From Salinilacustrithrix flava (GTDB lineage Bacteria > Actinomycetota > Acidimicrobiia > Acidimicrobiales > Salinilacustritrichaceae), in contig NZ_CP133888.1 in assembly GCF_041228405.1 (NCBI RefSeq), positions 558,001-622,000 on the forward strand: a stretch of DNA of 64,000 nucleotides. Reading direction: 5' to 3'. Made by a program: the position numbers and the translations under genes. Shown in pieces: positions 43,219 through 51,589 of the stretch (position 1 is the first letter of the stretch; every line of letters starts with the position of its first letter). Below the pieces are notes generated by a model, which was not told the origin of the DNA, made no database searches, and saw nothing but the letters and a program-made list of their open reading frames with translations.

Positions 43219-43748
43219 CAGCGATCGCTCCCGAGGAGCATGCGCAGCTGGGGGTCGTCCAGGTCGGGGAGCTGCTGCGCCAGCACCGTGACCTCGTCGG
43301 GCAGGAGGCCGTCGCTCGGGTAGGCGATCCTCGTGAGGTCGCCGGCGAGACGGCCTTCCTGGAGCGACGTCGTGGTGTTGGCCGCGACCTTGTCGAGCAG
43401 CCACGCCAACCCCGACAGCAGGATGCCACCGCTGACCACCATCGTGATGAAGACGTTCGACCGCGAGGCCGCCCTCTCGGGGGCGAGCCAGCGGAACCGG
43501 TCCCTCGAGACGCGCGAGCCCCGCAGGACGTCTCGGATCTCATCCCGCTCGCCGGCGTCGGTATCGGCTTCGGCCTGCTGGTCGAGCTTTCTCAGGACGA
43601 GTCCCGTGGCCAACCCGACCTCGGCGACGAGGACGACGAGACCGAAGTACAGGGCCCTGGACCACTCCCACCGGTTGAGCGAGATGACCGAGTAGACCCC
43701 GGCCGCCAGGAAGGTCCCGAGCGCGAACAACCACATCAGCTTCTTCAC
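43218..43748 (-). CDS. three-helix membrane protein with cytoplasmic segment
   Basis: A 176-residue protein: two helices at about 4-50, a charged stretch of about 45 residues rich in Asp/Glu/Arg, a third helix near 99-122 and a polar tail ending in PDLDDPQLRMLLGSD. No family recognised. The gene overlaps the dikinase-like gene by 4 bases. It could anchor or regulate that cytosolic enzyme at the membrane; this is inference from operon structure. Confidence 0.72.
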   Translation of the reverse strand: MKKLMWLFALGTFLAAGVYSVISLNRWEWSRALYFGLVVLVAEVGLATGLVLRKLDQQAEADTDAGERDEIRDVLRGSRVSRDRFRWLAPERAASRSNVFITMVVSGGILLSGLAWLLDKVAANTTTSLQEGRLAGDLTRIAYPSDGLLPDEVTVLAQQLPDLDDPQLRMLLGSDR

Positions 43749-45868
43749 GAGCCGTCCTCCATCTCGGATTCGTCGCCATCGCCATCGCCGACGGCCGTCA
43801 CCTCACCGGTGCTGCCGTCGACCGTGACCTCCTGGCCTTCCTCGAGCTCCTCGACGGCGCCCTGGAAGCCGACGACCGTCGCCACACCCGCCTCACGGGC
43901 GAGGATCGCCAGGTGGGCCAGCACGCTGCCGGTCTCGGCGACCACCCCGTTCAGGCGTCCGAGCATCGGCCCGATGGCCGGGTTGAGGGAGGTGACGACC
44001 AGGACGGCGCCTTCGGGCGGGTCATCGAGGTCGTGGGTGACGACGCCGGTTCCCTGGCCACCGCCCGCGCCGGTCCCACCGCTGGCGCCGCCGTCCCCGC
44101 GCTCGGGGACAGGACGACCCAGATCGGAGATCCGGAAGCGGGCCGGCAGCGGTGAGGGCTCAGGGCCGCATTCAGCCCGGTGGCACAGCACGTCGGTGAC
44201 GACGTCACCCCGCCGGGCGATGACGGCGGCGAGGTCTTCGAGGGACAGGTGCCGCACGAGCTCCGGAGCAGGCAGCCGACCGGCGCGAGTGAGCCGCTCT
44301 CCGAGCTCCCATGCCGCCCTGGCCTCGAGCTCCTGCACCCAGCGGACGCGGAGGCGCAGCGCCTCGCGGACGATGCCTGCGTCCCGGTCCTCCTTCGGCT
44401 CGTCGTCGCGACGGGAACGCGGGCTCGGGGCGAGGTCAGGGGTGACCGACTCATCGGGCAGCTGCGGCTGACGGCAGATCTTGGGACCCGTCAGGGCGAG
44501 CACGACGGGGCTGCGGCCGAGGATCTCTGCCTCGTTGCGTCCATCGGCCCTGGCCTCGGTGAGGACCCGCATGGCAACGGAGGCGCCGGTGAGACGGATC
44601 TCGGAGGTGTCGGTGAGCATGCCCATCAGGACCTCGTGCGCGTGCAGGGAGCGCAGCGCCTCTGCGGATCGGCCGAGCAGCGCGACCAGCTGGCGATCGG
44701 TGACGACGTCCAGCGGCGGCAACCCGACGAGGTCCTCGTCGACCCGGTGGACGACGCGCTCGCCGAGGGCGGGCAGGGCGCTGCGCAGGCGACCGATCCG
44801 CCACGCTGAACGCAGCCGGCGGATGCGGCGCATGACACCGAGTCCTCCACCCGAGCCGGCGTCCTCGGACTCTCCCGTCCGCTCGAGGTCGATGGCGGCG
44901 TACCCGTCGACCGCGACGACCAGGTCGGGGCCTTCCAGGGCGGAGTCGGGGACGGCACCGCCGAGTCGCAGCGCCTCGCGGACGCCGGCGTCGAGCGGCG
45001 GTATCCAGAGGTCGGCCTCGAGCGTCGAGAGCGGGTCCGGGAACGTCTCGGCGACGGGGCCTGGCCCGTAGAGCGGACCGTGCGGGATGCCCCGGATCTC
45101 GGACGTGACCGGCCGGGACTGCAGCAGGAGCAGCTGTCCGTCGACCACGGCCCACTCGACGTCCTGTGGCTCCCCGAACACCTCGCCGACCCGGTCGCTC
45201 ATGCCGACGAGCTGCTCGAGCAGGTCCGAGGGCAGCTCGGGGCCGTCACCGGCCTCGAACCGCACGACGGAGCCGTCGGACTCGAGCACGTACCGGGAAC
45301 CCTCGACCTCGCCGCTCACGAGGGGGTCGGGCTGACCCTCCACAGCGGTGACGACGCACCGATCGGGTCGGCCGGTGACGGGATCGACGCCGAACAGCAC
45401 ACCGCCGAAGCGGGGCTCCACGAAGGGCTGGATGAGCACGGCGATCAGGTGATCGGTGGCATCGGCCCGCTCCCGAGAGTCCAGCACCACCTGCACGGCG
45501 TCGGTCAGCTCCTCCAGACCGTCGATGCCGATCACGGACTCGAACTGACCGGCCTGCGAGCTGTCGCCCATGTCCTCGACGACGGACGACGATCGGGCGA
45601 CGGCACCCTTCGACCAGTCCGCCGTCTCCGCACAGGCACGAGCCACGTCGGGGTGCCCCTCGACCGGTGCACCACCGTCGACGTCCTCGCAGAACGCGGT
45701 GGTGAGCACCACCCCGGGCAAGGTCTGCAGGCCTGCAGCTCGCGCGTTGGCGAGCGCTGCGGCCTTGCCGCCGACGCACGAGACCTCGGTGGCCCGGTCA
45801 TCGTCAAGGGTCGCGAGACCGAGTCGCGCCGACCGGTCGTCGCCGGGTGCGCTCGTCGTGGTGGTCAT
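43745..45868 (-). CDS. PEP synthase / rifampicin-phosphotransferase-like dikinase
   Basis: A 707-residue dikinase. N-terminal ATP-grasp domain of the PPDK/PEP-synthase type (GGKAAALANARAAG, then AVARSSSVVEDM, GVLFGVDPVTG and DVEWAVVDGQLLLLQSRPVT). A divergent central domain of about 300 residues follows, then the swivelling phosphohistidine domain ETGSVLAHLAILAREAG with His near 652. The phospho-His chemistry is therefore likely intact, while the acceptor domain differs from both PEP synthase and Rph. Start ATG 45868 has a GGGGAAGAG ribosome site. First gene of an overlapping operon with three membrane proteins and a secreted phosphoesterase. Confidence 0.85.
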   Translation of the reverse strand: MTTTTSAPGDDRSARLGLATLDDDRATEVSCVGGKAAALANARAAGLQTLPGVVLTTAFCEDVDGGAPVEGHPDVARACAETADWSKGAVARSSSVVEDMGDSSQAGQFESVIGIDGLEELTDAVQVVLDSRERADATDHLIAVLIQPFVEPRFGGVLFGVDPVTGRPDRCVVTAVEGQPDPLVSGEVEGSRYVLESDGSVVRFEAGDGPELPSDLLEQLVGMSDRVGEVFGEPQDVEWAVVDGQLLLLQSRPVTSEIRGIPHGPLYGPGPVAETFPDPLSTLEADLWIPPLDAGVREALRLGGAVPDSALEGPDLVVAVDGYAAIDLERTGESEDAGSGGGLGVMRRIRRLRSAWRIGRLRSALPALGERVVHRVDEDLVGLPPLDVVTDRQLVALLGRSAEALRSLHAHEVLMGMLTDTSEIRLTGASVAMRVLTEARADGRNEAEILGRSPVVLALTGPKICRQPQLPDESVTPDLAPSPRSRRDDEPKEDRDAGIVREALRLRVRWVQELEARAAWELGERLTRAGRLPAPELVRHLSLEDLAAVIARRGDVVTDVLCHRAECGPEPSPLPARFRISDLGRPVPERGDGGASGGTGAGGGQGTGVVTHDLDDPPEGAVLVVTSLNPAIGPMLGRLNGVVAETGSVLAHLAILAREAGVATVVGFQGAVEELEEGQEVTVDGSTGEVTAVGDGDGDESEMEDGS

Positions 45869-45968
45869 CTCTTCCCCGTCTCTGGGCTGACTGGGCCCAT
45901 CGGCTCGACGCGATCGTCGATGAACGCTCCGTAACCACGGGGGCCATGTGCCATGCCCTGGACGGCGC

Positions 45969-47072
45969 TCAGGCGACGGAGCCGGGTCGAGACCCGATGA
46001 CGGCGGTGACGGTCGCCGTCCGCCCTCCACGATCGATCTCGATCTCGACCTCCTCGCCGGCGCCGGTCTCGACGACCGCATCGCCGAGGTCGGCGGAGGT
46101 CTCGACGTCGCGTCCGTCGACACCGACGATGACGTCGCCGGGCCGGATGCCGGCGTTCTCGGCGCCGGAGCCGGCCGTCACGTCCATGACGAGGGCACCG
46201 TCCTCTCGCTCGACGCCGGTCTCGGCACGCACCTCGTCGGTGAGGTCGGCGGTCTGCACGCCGAGGAACGGCCGGGTCGGGACCTCACCGCGAGCGAGCG
46301 CCTCGATCACCGGCATGGCGTCGCTGATGGGGATGGCGAAGCCCACCGACTGAGCGCCTCGGGCCCCGGCGCTGTTGATCCCGACCACACGTCCCTGCCG
46401 GTCGACCAGCGGTCCCCCGGAGTTGCCGGGGTTGATCGCTGCGTCGGTCTGGATGGTGCCCCGCAGCGTGATCTCGCGGGTCACCGGCACGTCGCGGTCC
46501 TTGGCCGACACGATGCCGGTCGTGACCGTGAGGTCACCCTCGAGACCCAGCGCGTTGCCGATGGCCACCACCGGGTCGCCGACGCCGAGGGCGTCGGAGT
46601 CGCCGATCTCGAGGGCGGGCAGCTCACCGCCCTCCACGGAGAGCACGGCCAGGTCCCGGGAGGGGTCCCGCGCGACCAGCTCGGCGTCGAGCTCGGTCCC
46701 GTCGTCCAGCTCGACGGAGATGGACCGGGCACCCTCCACGACGTGGCTGTTGGTGACGATGGTGCCGGCGGGGTCGATCACGAAGCCGCTGCCTGCGCCC
46801 TCGCCACGCTGGAGGCCCGTCGACGACGGCCGGACCACCTGCGTGCGGATGGCGACGACCGCAGGTCGCGCCTCCTCGAGGACGGCGTTCACGTCCAGCC
46901 CGCTGCCGGCCGGTGCCGACACGGGGGTGGCATCGGCGTCCGATGATGTCGTGGCCGCCGCAGGAGGCGCCTGCGTCGACTGTTCGTCGAGGAGCAACGT
47001 GATCGGCGCCGCCACGGCTGCGCCGGCGACCGCGCCGGCGAGCAGGGTCGAGAGGAGGCGTGGTGAGGTCAT
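45969..47072 (-). CDS. HtrA/DegP-type membrane serine protease with PDZ domain
   Basis: Envelope-stress protease of 367 residues. An N-terminal membrane anchor (about 8-28), a linker rich in Ala/Pro/Ser, then the trypsin-like domain with His in TNSHVV (about 111), Asp in DLAVLS (about 139) and Ser in NPGNSGGPL (about 217), and one PDZ domain near 270-360. Resembles mycobacterial PepD. ATG 47072 follows TAGCGT at 7 bases. It diverges from a response-regulator gene across a 98-base region with an 11-base direct repeat, so that regulator probably controls it. Confidence 0.93.
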   Translation of the reverse strand: MTSPRLLSTLLAGAVAGAAVAAPITLLLDEQSTQAPPAAATTSSDADATPVSAPAGSGLDVNAVLEEARPAVVAIRTQVVRPSSTGLQRGEGAGSGFVIDPAGTIVTNSHVVEGARSISVELDDGTELDAELVARDPSRDLAVLSVEGGELPALEIGDSDALGVGDPVVAIGNALGLEGDLTVTTGIVSAKDRDVPVTREITLRGTIQTDAAINPGNSGGPLVDRQGRVVGINSAGARGAQSVGFAIPISDAMPVIEALARGEVPTRPFLGVQTADLTDEVRAETGVEREDGALVMDVTAGSGAENAGIRPGDVIVGVDGRDVETSADLGDAVVETGAGEEVEIEIDRGGRTATVTAVIGSRPGSVA

Positions 47073-47079
47073 GTCTGGA

Positions 47080-47085
47080 ACGCTA
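47080..47085 (-). promoter_or_regulatory. leaderless -10 box TAGCGT of htrA-like gene
   Basis: TAGCGT on the minus strand lies 7 bases before the protease ATG at 47072. Confidence 0.5.
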
Positions 47086-47125
47086 GGAACGGGGCCCGCA
47101 GCCGCCGCCCCGCGCCACGCGAGGC

Positions 47126-47147
47126 TTCTGTCAAGGTTCTGCAAAGG
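47126..47147. promoter_or_regulatory. 11-base tandem repeat, response-regulator site candidate
   Basis: TTCTGTCAAGG is followed directly by TTCTGCAAAGG. This matches the 11-base direct-repeat form used by OmpR/PhoB-type regulators. The second unit overlaps the expected -35 of the regulator gene, and the site is shared with the divergent protease gene. Confidence 0.55.
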
Positions 47148-47158
47148 CGATCGGCCGG

Positions 47159-47164
47159 TACCCT
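47159..47164 (+). promoter_or_regulatory. leaderless -10 box TACCCT
   Basis: TACCCT lies 6 bases before the regulator GTG at 47171, with the direct repeat about 12 bases upstream. Confidence 0.5.
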
Positions 47165-47170
47165 CCGGCC

Positions 47171-47848
47171 GTGAGCCGCCTACTCGTGGTCGAGGACGAC
47201 GATGCGATCGCCGTGCCGCTGGTCCGGGCGCTCGAGGCACAGGGATACGACGTCGAGCACGTCGGCGGCGGGGTGCCGGCGGTCGAGCGGGTGGCCGGCG
47301 GCGGCATCGACCTGGTGATCCTCGACCTGACCCTGCCCGACCACGACGGCCTCGACGTGTGTCGTGAGGTGCGGGCTGCGGGCAACGACGTGCAGATCCT
47401 CATGCTCACCGCCCGAACCGACGAGCTCGACCTGGTGGTGGGCCTCGACGCCGGCGCCGACGACTACGTGACCAAGCCGTTCCGCCTCGCCGAGCTCCTG
47501 GCCCGGGTGCGCGCCCGTCTGCGGGAGGCGGCCGAACCGACGGTGCCCGCCACCTCGGTCGCACGCGACGTCCGGGTTGACCACAGCGCCCATCGGGCCT
47601 TCCACGGTGACCGGGAGCTCGACCTCACACCAACCGAGTTCGCCCTGCTCGCGCTCCTCGTTCGGGAGGCCGGGCGAGCCGTCCCCCGCGACGAGATCAT
47701 GGAGGCGGTGTGGGGGCCGGGCTGGTACGGCTCGTCCCGCACCCTGGACGTCCACATCTCCGCGCTCCGCCGCAAGCTCGGCGACGACCCCGGCCAGCCC
47801 CGGCTGCTCACCACCGTGCGCAGCGTGGGCTTCCGCTTCGAGCCCTGA
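47171..47848 (+). CDS. OmpR/PhoB-type response regulator
   Basis: A 225-residue two-domain regulator. The receiver has the acidic pair VVEDDD, phospho-acceptor Asp in LVILDLTLPDHDGL near 51-54 and Lys in VTKPF. The winged-helix DNA-binding domain has LTPTEFALLALL and the recognition helix region SSRTLDVHISALRRKLG. The stop overlaps the start of its kinase gene (TGATG). Together with the divergent HtrA protease this resembles the MprAB-PepD envelope-stress arrangement of mycobacteria. Confidence 0.94.
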   Translation: MSRLLVVEDDDAIAVPLVRALEAQGYDVEHVGGGVPAVERVAGGGIDLVILDLTLPDHDGLDVCREVRAAGNDVQILMLTARTDELDLVVGLDAGADDYVTKPFRLAELLARVRARLREAAEPTVPATSVARDVRVDHSAHRAFHGDRELDLTPTEFALLALLVREAGRAVPRDEIMEAVWGPGWYGSSRTLDVHISALRRKLGDDPGQPRLLTTVRSVGFRFEP

Positions 47849-49098
47849 TGCGGTCGCGCCTGCTGCTCTCGACCGTCGGCATCGCAGTCCTCGTCGCCCT
47901 CCTGCTCGGCATCCCGATGGGGGCGCTGCTGGACCGGCTGGCCTACGAGACGGCGCGGTCGCAAGCGGAACGCCAAGCGGTGAGCGTCGGCCTGGCGCTG
48001 GAGCCGGCGCTGGTCTCCGGCCGGGTGCCGACCCCGGCCCTGCTGGAGGCGATCGTCGGCGAGCAGGAGCGGCTCACCCTCGTCACCAGCAGCGGCCGCA
48101 CGATCACCGGCGGCGGCGTCGAAGGCACGGCGTACACCGTCACCGCTCCCGGCCCGGTGGGCACGCAGATCCAGCTCACGATCTCCGACGACGACGTCCG
48201 CCGCGAGATCCGCCGCTCGTGGGCAGCACTGGCCTCCCTGGCGATCTTCGGCATCGCCGCCGCCGTGGTGCTGGCGCTCGTCCAGTCCCGCCGCCTCGGC
48301 CGGCCGCTCCTGCGGCTCCAGCGCCAGGCCGAGCGGATCGGGGCGGGCGACTTCACCGCAGCCGCACCTCGCGCCGGGCTGCCCGAGATCGATGCGATCG
48401 CGGTCGCCCTCGACGACACGGCGACCCGCATCGCCGGTCTCGTCAAGGCAGAGCGGTCCTTCTCGGCGAACGCCAGCCACCAGCTGCGCAGCGCCCTCAC
48501 CGGGCTCCTGCTGCGCCTCGAGCACCTGAGCGAGCACGAGGACCCGGAGGTGCGGGACGAGGCGCGGGCCGCGCTCGGTCAGGGCGACCGCCTGCTCACC
48601 ACGGTGGAGGAGCTCCTGCTGCTCGCTCGCACGGGACGGGCCGGCGAGCAGCGGCCCGTGGACCTGCGCACCCTCGCGGGCGAGCACGTCGAGGACTGGA
48701 GGGATCGCTTCTCGGCTGCCGACCGCCGGATCGAGCTCGCCGGAGACCGGGGGGTGGTCGCGCTGGTCTCACCGGGCGGCATGGGACAGGTGCTCGACGT
48801 CCTCCTCGACAACGCCCACCACCACGGCACGGGCACCGTGCTGGTCCACGTCGCTCGGGCCGGGGACCACGCCGAGATCATCGTGCGCGACGAGGGGCGC
48901 GGCATCGAGGGCGAGACCGAGATCTTCGCTCGTCGGGTCGACGGTCGAGGGCACGGACTCGGCCTCGCCCTCGCTCGGACGCTCGCCGAGGCCGACGGCG
49001 GGACCCTCGACCTCGTGCGCCGGGATCCGACGTCGTTCCGCGTGCGGGTCCCGATCGACACCTCGTCACCCGGCGATGTGGGCAAGAACCGCCCATGA
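47848..49098 (+). CDS. sensor histidine kinase partner of the OmpR-type regulator
   Basis: A 416-residue kinase with helices near 7-27 and 127-147, a short extracytoplasmic sensor between them, a HAMP-like linker, HisKA with His in SANASHQLRSAL near 211, and an HATPase domain with VLDVLLDNAHHHG, DEGRGIEG and GLGLAL. The second half of the H box reads LRSALTG rather than the usual LRTPLTA. The ATG overlaps the regulator stop and the gene stop overlaps the FNT channel start, so all three are one transcript. Confidence 0.92.
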   Translation: MRSRLLLSTVGIAVLVALLLGIPMGALLDRLAYETARSQAERQAVSVGLALEPALVSGRVPTPALLEAIVGEQERLTLVTSSGRTITGGGVEGTAYTVTAPGPVGTQIQLTISDDDVRREIRRSWAALASLAIFGIAAAVVLALVQSRRLGRPLLRLQRQAERIGAGDFTAAAPRAGLPEIDAIAVALDDTATRIAGLVKAERSFSANASHQLRSALTGLLLRLEHLSEHEDPEVRDEARAALGQGDRLLTTVEELLLLARTGRAGEQRPVDLRTLAGEHVEDWRDRFSAADRRIELAGDRGVVALVSPGGMGQVLDVLLDNAHHHGTGTVLVHVARAGDHAEIIVRDEGRGIEGETEIFARRVDGRGHGLGLALARTLAEADGGTLDLVRRDPTSFRVRVPIDTSSPGDVGKNRP

Positions 49099-49877
49099 GC
49101 GCCGCGCCGACCCCGGAGGCCATCTACGAACGAGCAGAGGAGGAAGGCCGTCGACGCCTGTCGATGCCGCTGCTGGAGCAGATCGCCACCGGCTTCATCG
49201 CCGGCGTCACCATCGTCTTCGGCATCGTCGCGCTCGGCATCACCGAAGCCCTGGTCGAGCCCGAGCTCGGGCACGGCATCGCCGCGCTCGCCGGTGCCCT
49301 GGCGTTCGGCATCGGCGTGGTCTTCCTCGTCGTCGGCCGGACCGAGCTGTTCTCGGAGAACTTCTTCGATCCCGTCGCGGCAGCGCTCGACGCCGACGAC
49401 GAGCCGCTGTGGGGACGGCTGGCGAGGTTGTGGACGTCGACCCTCGGCCTGAACCTCGTCGGGGGCGGCGTGCTCGTGGCCCTGCTCACCGTCGAGGGCG
49501 CGCTGCCGGATGGCTCGTCCGAGACGCTGGTCCGGGTGGCCGAGGACATCGCCGCCAAGTCCTGGGAGGCCACGATCGTGCGGTCGATCCTGGCCGGGGC
49601 CCTGGTCACGCTGCTCTCGTACATGCTCGCGGCTTCCGGCACCGTGACCGCCCGGATCCTCGTGTCCTTCGCTGTCGGGTTCCTGCTCGCCCTCGGCCCG
49701 TTCGACCACGTCGTCGTGTCGGTGCTCCACCTGCTGTTCGGGGTCTGGGAGTCCGACACCGTCGGCTACGCCGACACGGCCCAGAACCTGGGTCTGGCGA
49801 CCCTCGGCAACGTCGTCGGCGGGCTGTTCCTCATCACGTTCACGCACTCGGCGCAGGTCAGGGCCAGCCGGTCGTGA
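49095..49877 (+). CDS. formate/nitrite transporter (FNT) family channel
   Basis: A 260-residue membrane channel for small monovalent anions such as formate, nitrite or hydrosulfide. Six helices are predicted, with the family loop GRTELFSENFFDPVAA after helix 2. The N terminus (AIYERAEEEGRRRL) is a charged cytoplasmic helix often seen in the actinobacterial group. ATG 49095 overlaps the histidine-kinase stop (ATGA). Its operon with an envelope-stress sensor suggests stress-linked control; the anion is unknown. Confidence 0.9.
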   Translation: MSAAPTPEAIYERAEEEGRRRLSMPLLEQIATGFIAGVTIVFGIVALGITEALVEPELGHGIAALAGALAFGIGVVFLVVGRTELFSENFFDPVAAALDADDEPLWGRLARLWTSTLGLNLVGGGVLVALLTVEGALPDGSSETLVRVAEDIAAKSWEATIVRSILAGALVTLLSYMLAASGTVTARILVSFAVGFLLALGPFDHVVVSVLHLLFGVWESDTVGYADTAQNLGLATLGNVVGGLFLITFTHSAQVRASRS

Positions 49878-49948
49878 CCGCTGCGGGGTCTCGATGCTCC
49901 TGCGGCTGGAGACAGAGGCCCTGACGACACCAGCGGACGGGGACACCG

Positions 49949-50779
49949 ATGACGAACGCACACCAGACCACTGCCCGGGCGAGGAGCGCAGCGAACGGCG
50001 ACTGGAAGGAGACCATGGGCCGGGTCGGCCTGGTCGGCCGGGGCGTCATGTACTCCGTGATCGGCCTCCTCGCCATCCAGCTCGCCCTCGGTGACGCCGG
50101 CCAGGACGCCTCGAGCAGCGGAGCGATCGAGTGGATCGCCGGCCAGCCCCTCGGCAAGTTCCTGCTCGTCGCCCTCACGGTCTCGCTCTTCGCCCTCGCC
50201 GGGTGGCGGCTGCTGGATGCAGCCGTCGGTGACCCGGTGGAGGGCTCCGAGGCCACGGATCGCGCCGAGTTCGCCATCAAGGGCGTCGTGTACCTCGGGC
50301 TCGCCATCGGTGCGCTCACCACGACCGTCTCGAACTGGAACGGGTCCGGCGGCGGCTCGGGCGGCGGCTCCGGTGACAGCGGCAGCCAGCAGGCCACGGC
50401 AACGGTCCTCGAGTGGCCGGCCGGCCAGTGGATCGTCACGGCGGTCGGGCTCGGCATCATCGGGTACGCCATCTACATGTTCAAGAAGCACGTGATGGAC
50501 GAGGAGTTCCTCCAGCGGCTCTCGACGAGCGAGGACTGGGTCGAGAAGCTCGGGCGGGGCGGCTACGCCGCTCGCTCGGCGATCTTCCTCGTCATCGGCT
50601 GGTTCCTGGTCCAGGCGGGCCTGACCCACGAGCCCGGTGAGACCAAGGGGCTGTCCGGCGCCCTCCAGGAGATCTCCGGCCAGAGCTGGGGCCAGCTCCT
50701 GCTGCTCGCGGTCGCCGTCGGCCTGCTGGCCTTCGGTCTCTTCAGCCTGGCCGAGGCCAAGTACCGCCGCGACGCTTGA
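49949..50779 (+). CDS. DUF1206 membrane protein
   Basis: A 276-residue DUF1206 protein made of three internal repeats, each with two membrane helices and the recurring GRxGYxAR-like motif (GRVGLVGRGVMYSVIG, a middle copy, and GRGGYAARSAIFLVIG). A Gly/Ser-rich loop of about 20 residues lies between repeats two and three. Function unknown for the family. ATG 49949 is preceded by GGGGAC. It is convergent with the AlaX gene. Confidence 0.9.
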   Translation: MTNAHQTTARARSAANGDWKETMGRVGLVGRGVMYSVIGLLAIQLALGDAGQDASSSGAIEWIAGQPLGKFLLVALTVSLFALAGWRLLDAAVGDPVEGSEATDRAEFAIKGVVYLGLAIGALTTTVSNWNGSGGGSGGGSGDSGSQQATATVLEWPAGQWIVTAVGLGIIGYAIYMFKKHVMDEEFLQRLSTSEDWVEKLGRGGYAARSAIFLVIGWFLVQAGLTHEPGETKGLSGALQEISGQSWGQLLLLAVAVGLLAFGLFSLAEAKYRRDA

Positions 50780-50796
50780 GCGACGGGTCGCGCCGC

Positions 50797-51525
50797 TCAG
50801 GGCGCGTCGACCACCTCGAGGCGGATGCGCTTGTTGCCCTTGCCCTTGGACTCGGTCTTCGTGATCCGGATGCGCCCGACCTCACCCGTGTGCGCGACGT
50901 GGGTGCCGCCGTCGGCCTGCTTGTCGAGGCCGACGATGTCCACGACGCGGATCTCCGGCACGGACTCCGGGATGAGGTTCACCTTGGTCCGGATGAGGTC
51001 CTCGTCCTGCACCGCCACGGAGCGGGGCAGGAACGTGACCTCGATGGGGCGGTCGGCGGCGAGCTCGATGTTCACCAGGTCCTCGACCCGCTCCTTGAAC
51101 CCCTCGGGAAGGGGATCGAACTCGAAGTCCATGCGAGCCGACAGCGGCTCCATGTTGCCGCCCGTGACGGGCACGCCCCACTCGTTCCAGATCACCCCGC
51201 ACAGCACGTGGAGCGCGGTGTGCGTGCGCATGAGGTCGTGGCGGCGCTGCCAGTCGAGCTGGCCGGTGACCGGGTCGCCGACCGCAGGCAGGTCACCACC
51301 CTCGAGCGCATGCCACACGACGGTTCCCTCCTTGCGCACGGAGGTGACCGTCCGGTGGCCGGAGGGCGTCTCGAGCGTGCCGGTGTCGTGGGGTTGGCCG
51401 CCCCCGGTCGGGTAGAAGGCGGTCCGGTCCAGCGCCACACGACCGCCGTCGGCGTCCACGTCGGTCACGCTGGCCTCGAAGGTCCGCAGGTGGGCGTCGC
51501 GCAGGTAGAGCAGCTCGGTCTCCAT
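50797..51525 (-). CDS. alaX: alanyl-tRNA editing protein AlaX, zinc Cys replaced
   Basis: A 242-residue stand-alone editing domain that hydrolyses mischarged Ser- or Gly-tRNA(Ala). The N-terminal AlaRS-like beta domain (RTAFYPTGGGQPHDTG), HTALH zinc/catalytic motif and GGTHV motif are clear. The Cys that normally precedes GGTHV is Asp here (ADGGTHVAHTGEVG), so the zinc site must use another ligand. The same replacement occurs in some AlaX groups. ATG 51525 follows CAGACT at 8 bases. Confidence 0.9.
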   Translation of the reverse strand: METELLYLRDAHLRTFEASVTDVDADGGRVALDRTAFYPTGGGQPHDTGTLETPSGHRTVTSVRKEGTVVWHALEGGDLPAVGDPVTGQLDWQRRHDLMRTHTALHVLCGVIWNEWGVPVTGGNMEPLSARMDFEFDPLPEGFKERVEDLVNIELAADRPIEVTFLPRSVAVQDEDLIRTKVNLIPESVPEIRVVDIVGLDKQADGGTHVAHTGEVGRIRITKTESKGKGNKRIRLEVVDAP

Positions 51526-51533
51526 CGATGCCG

Positions 51534-51539
51534 AGTCTG
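51534..51539 (-). promoter_or_regulatory. leaderless -10 box CAGACT
   Basis: CAGACT on the minus strand, 8 bases before the alaX ATG at 51525. Confidence 0.35.
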
Positions 51540-51576
51540 GTCCATCCACGCAGGCACGCACCGACGACCTCCGCCC

Positions 51577-51582
51577 TAGCCT
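51577..51582 (+). promoter_or_regulatory. leaderless -10 box TAGCCT before an ATC codon
   Basis: TAGCCT lies exactly 7 bases before ATC 51590, the spacing seen at the ATG and GTG starts of this window. It is the main evidence for the non-canonical start of the binding-protein gene. Confidence 0.5.
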
Positions 51583-51589
51583 CCGTCCC

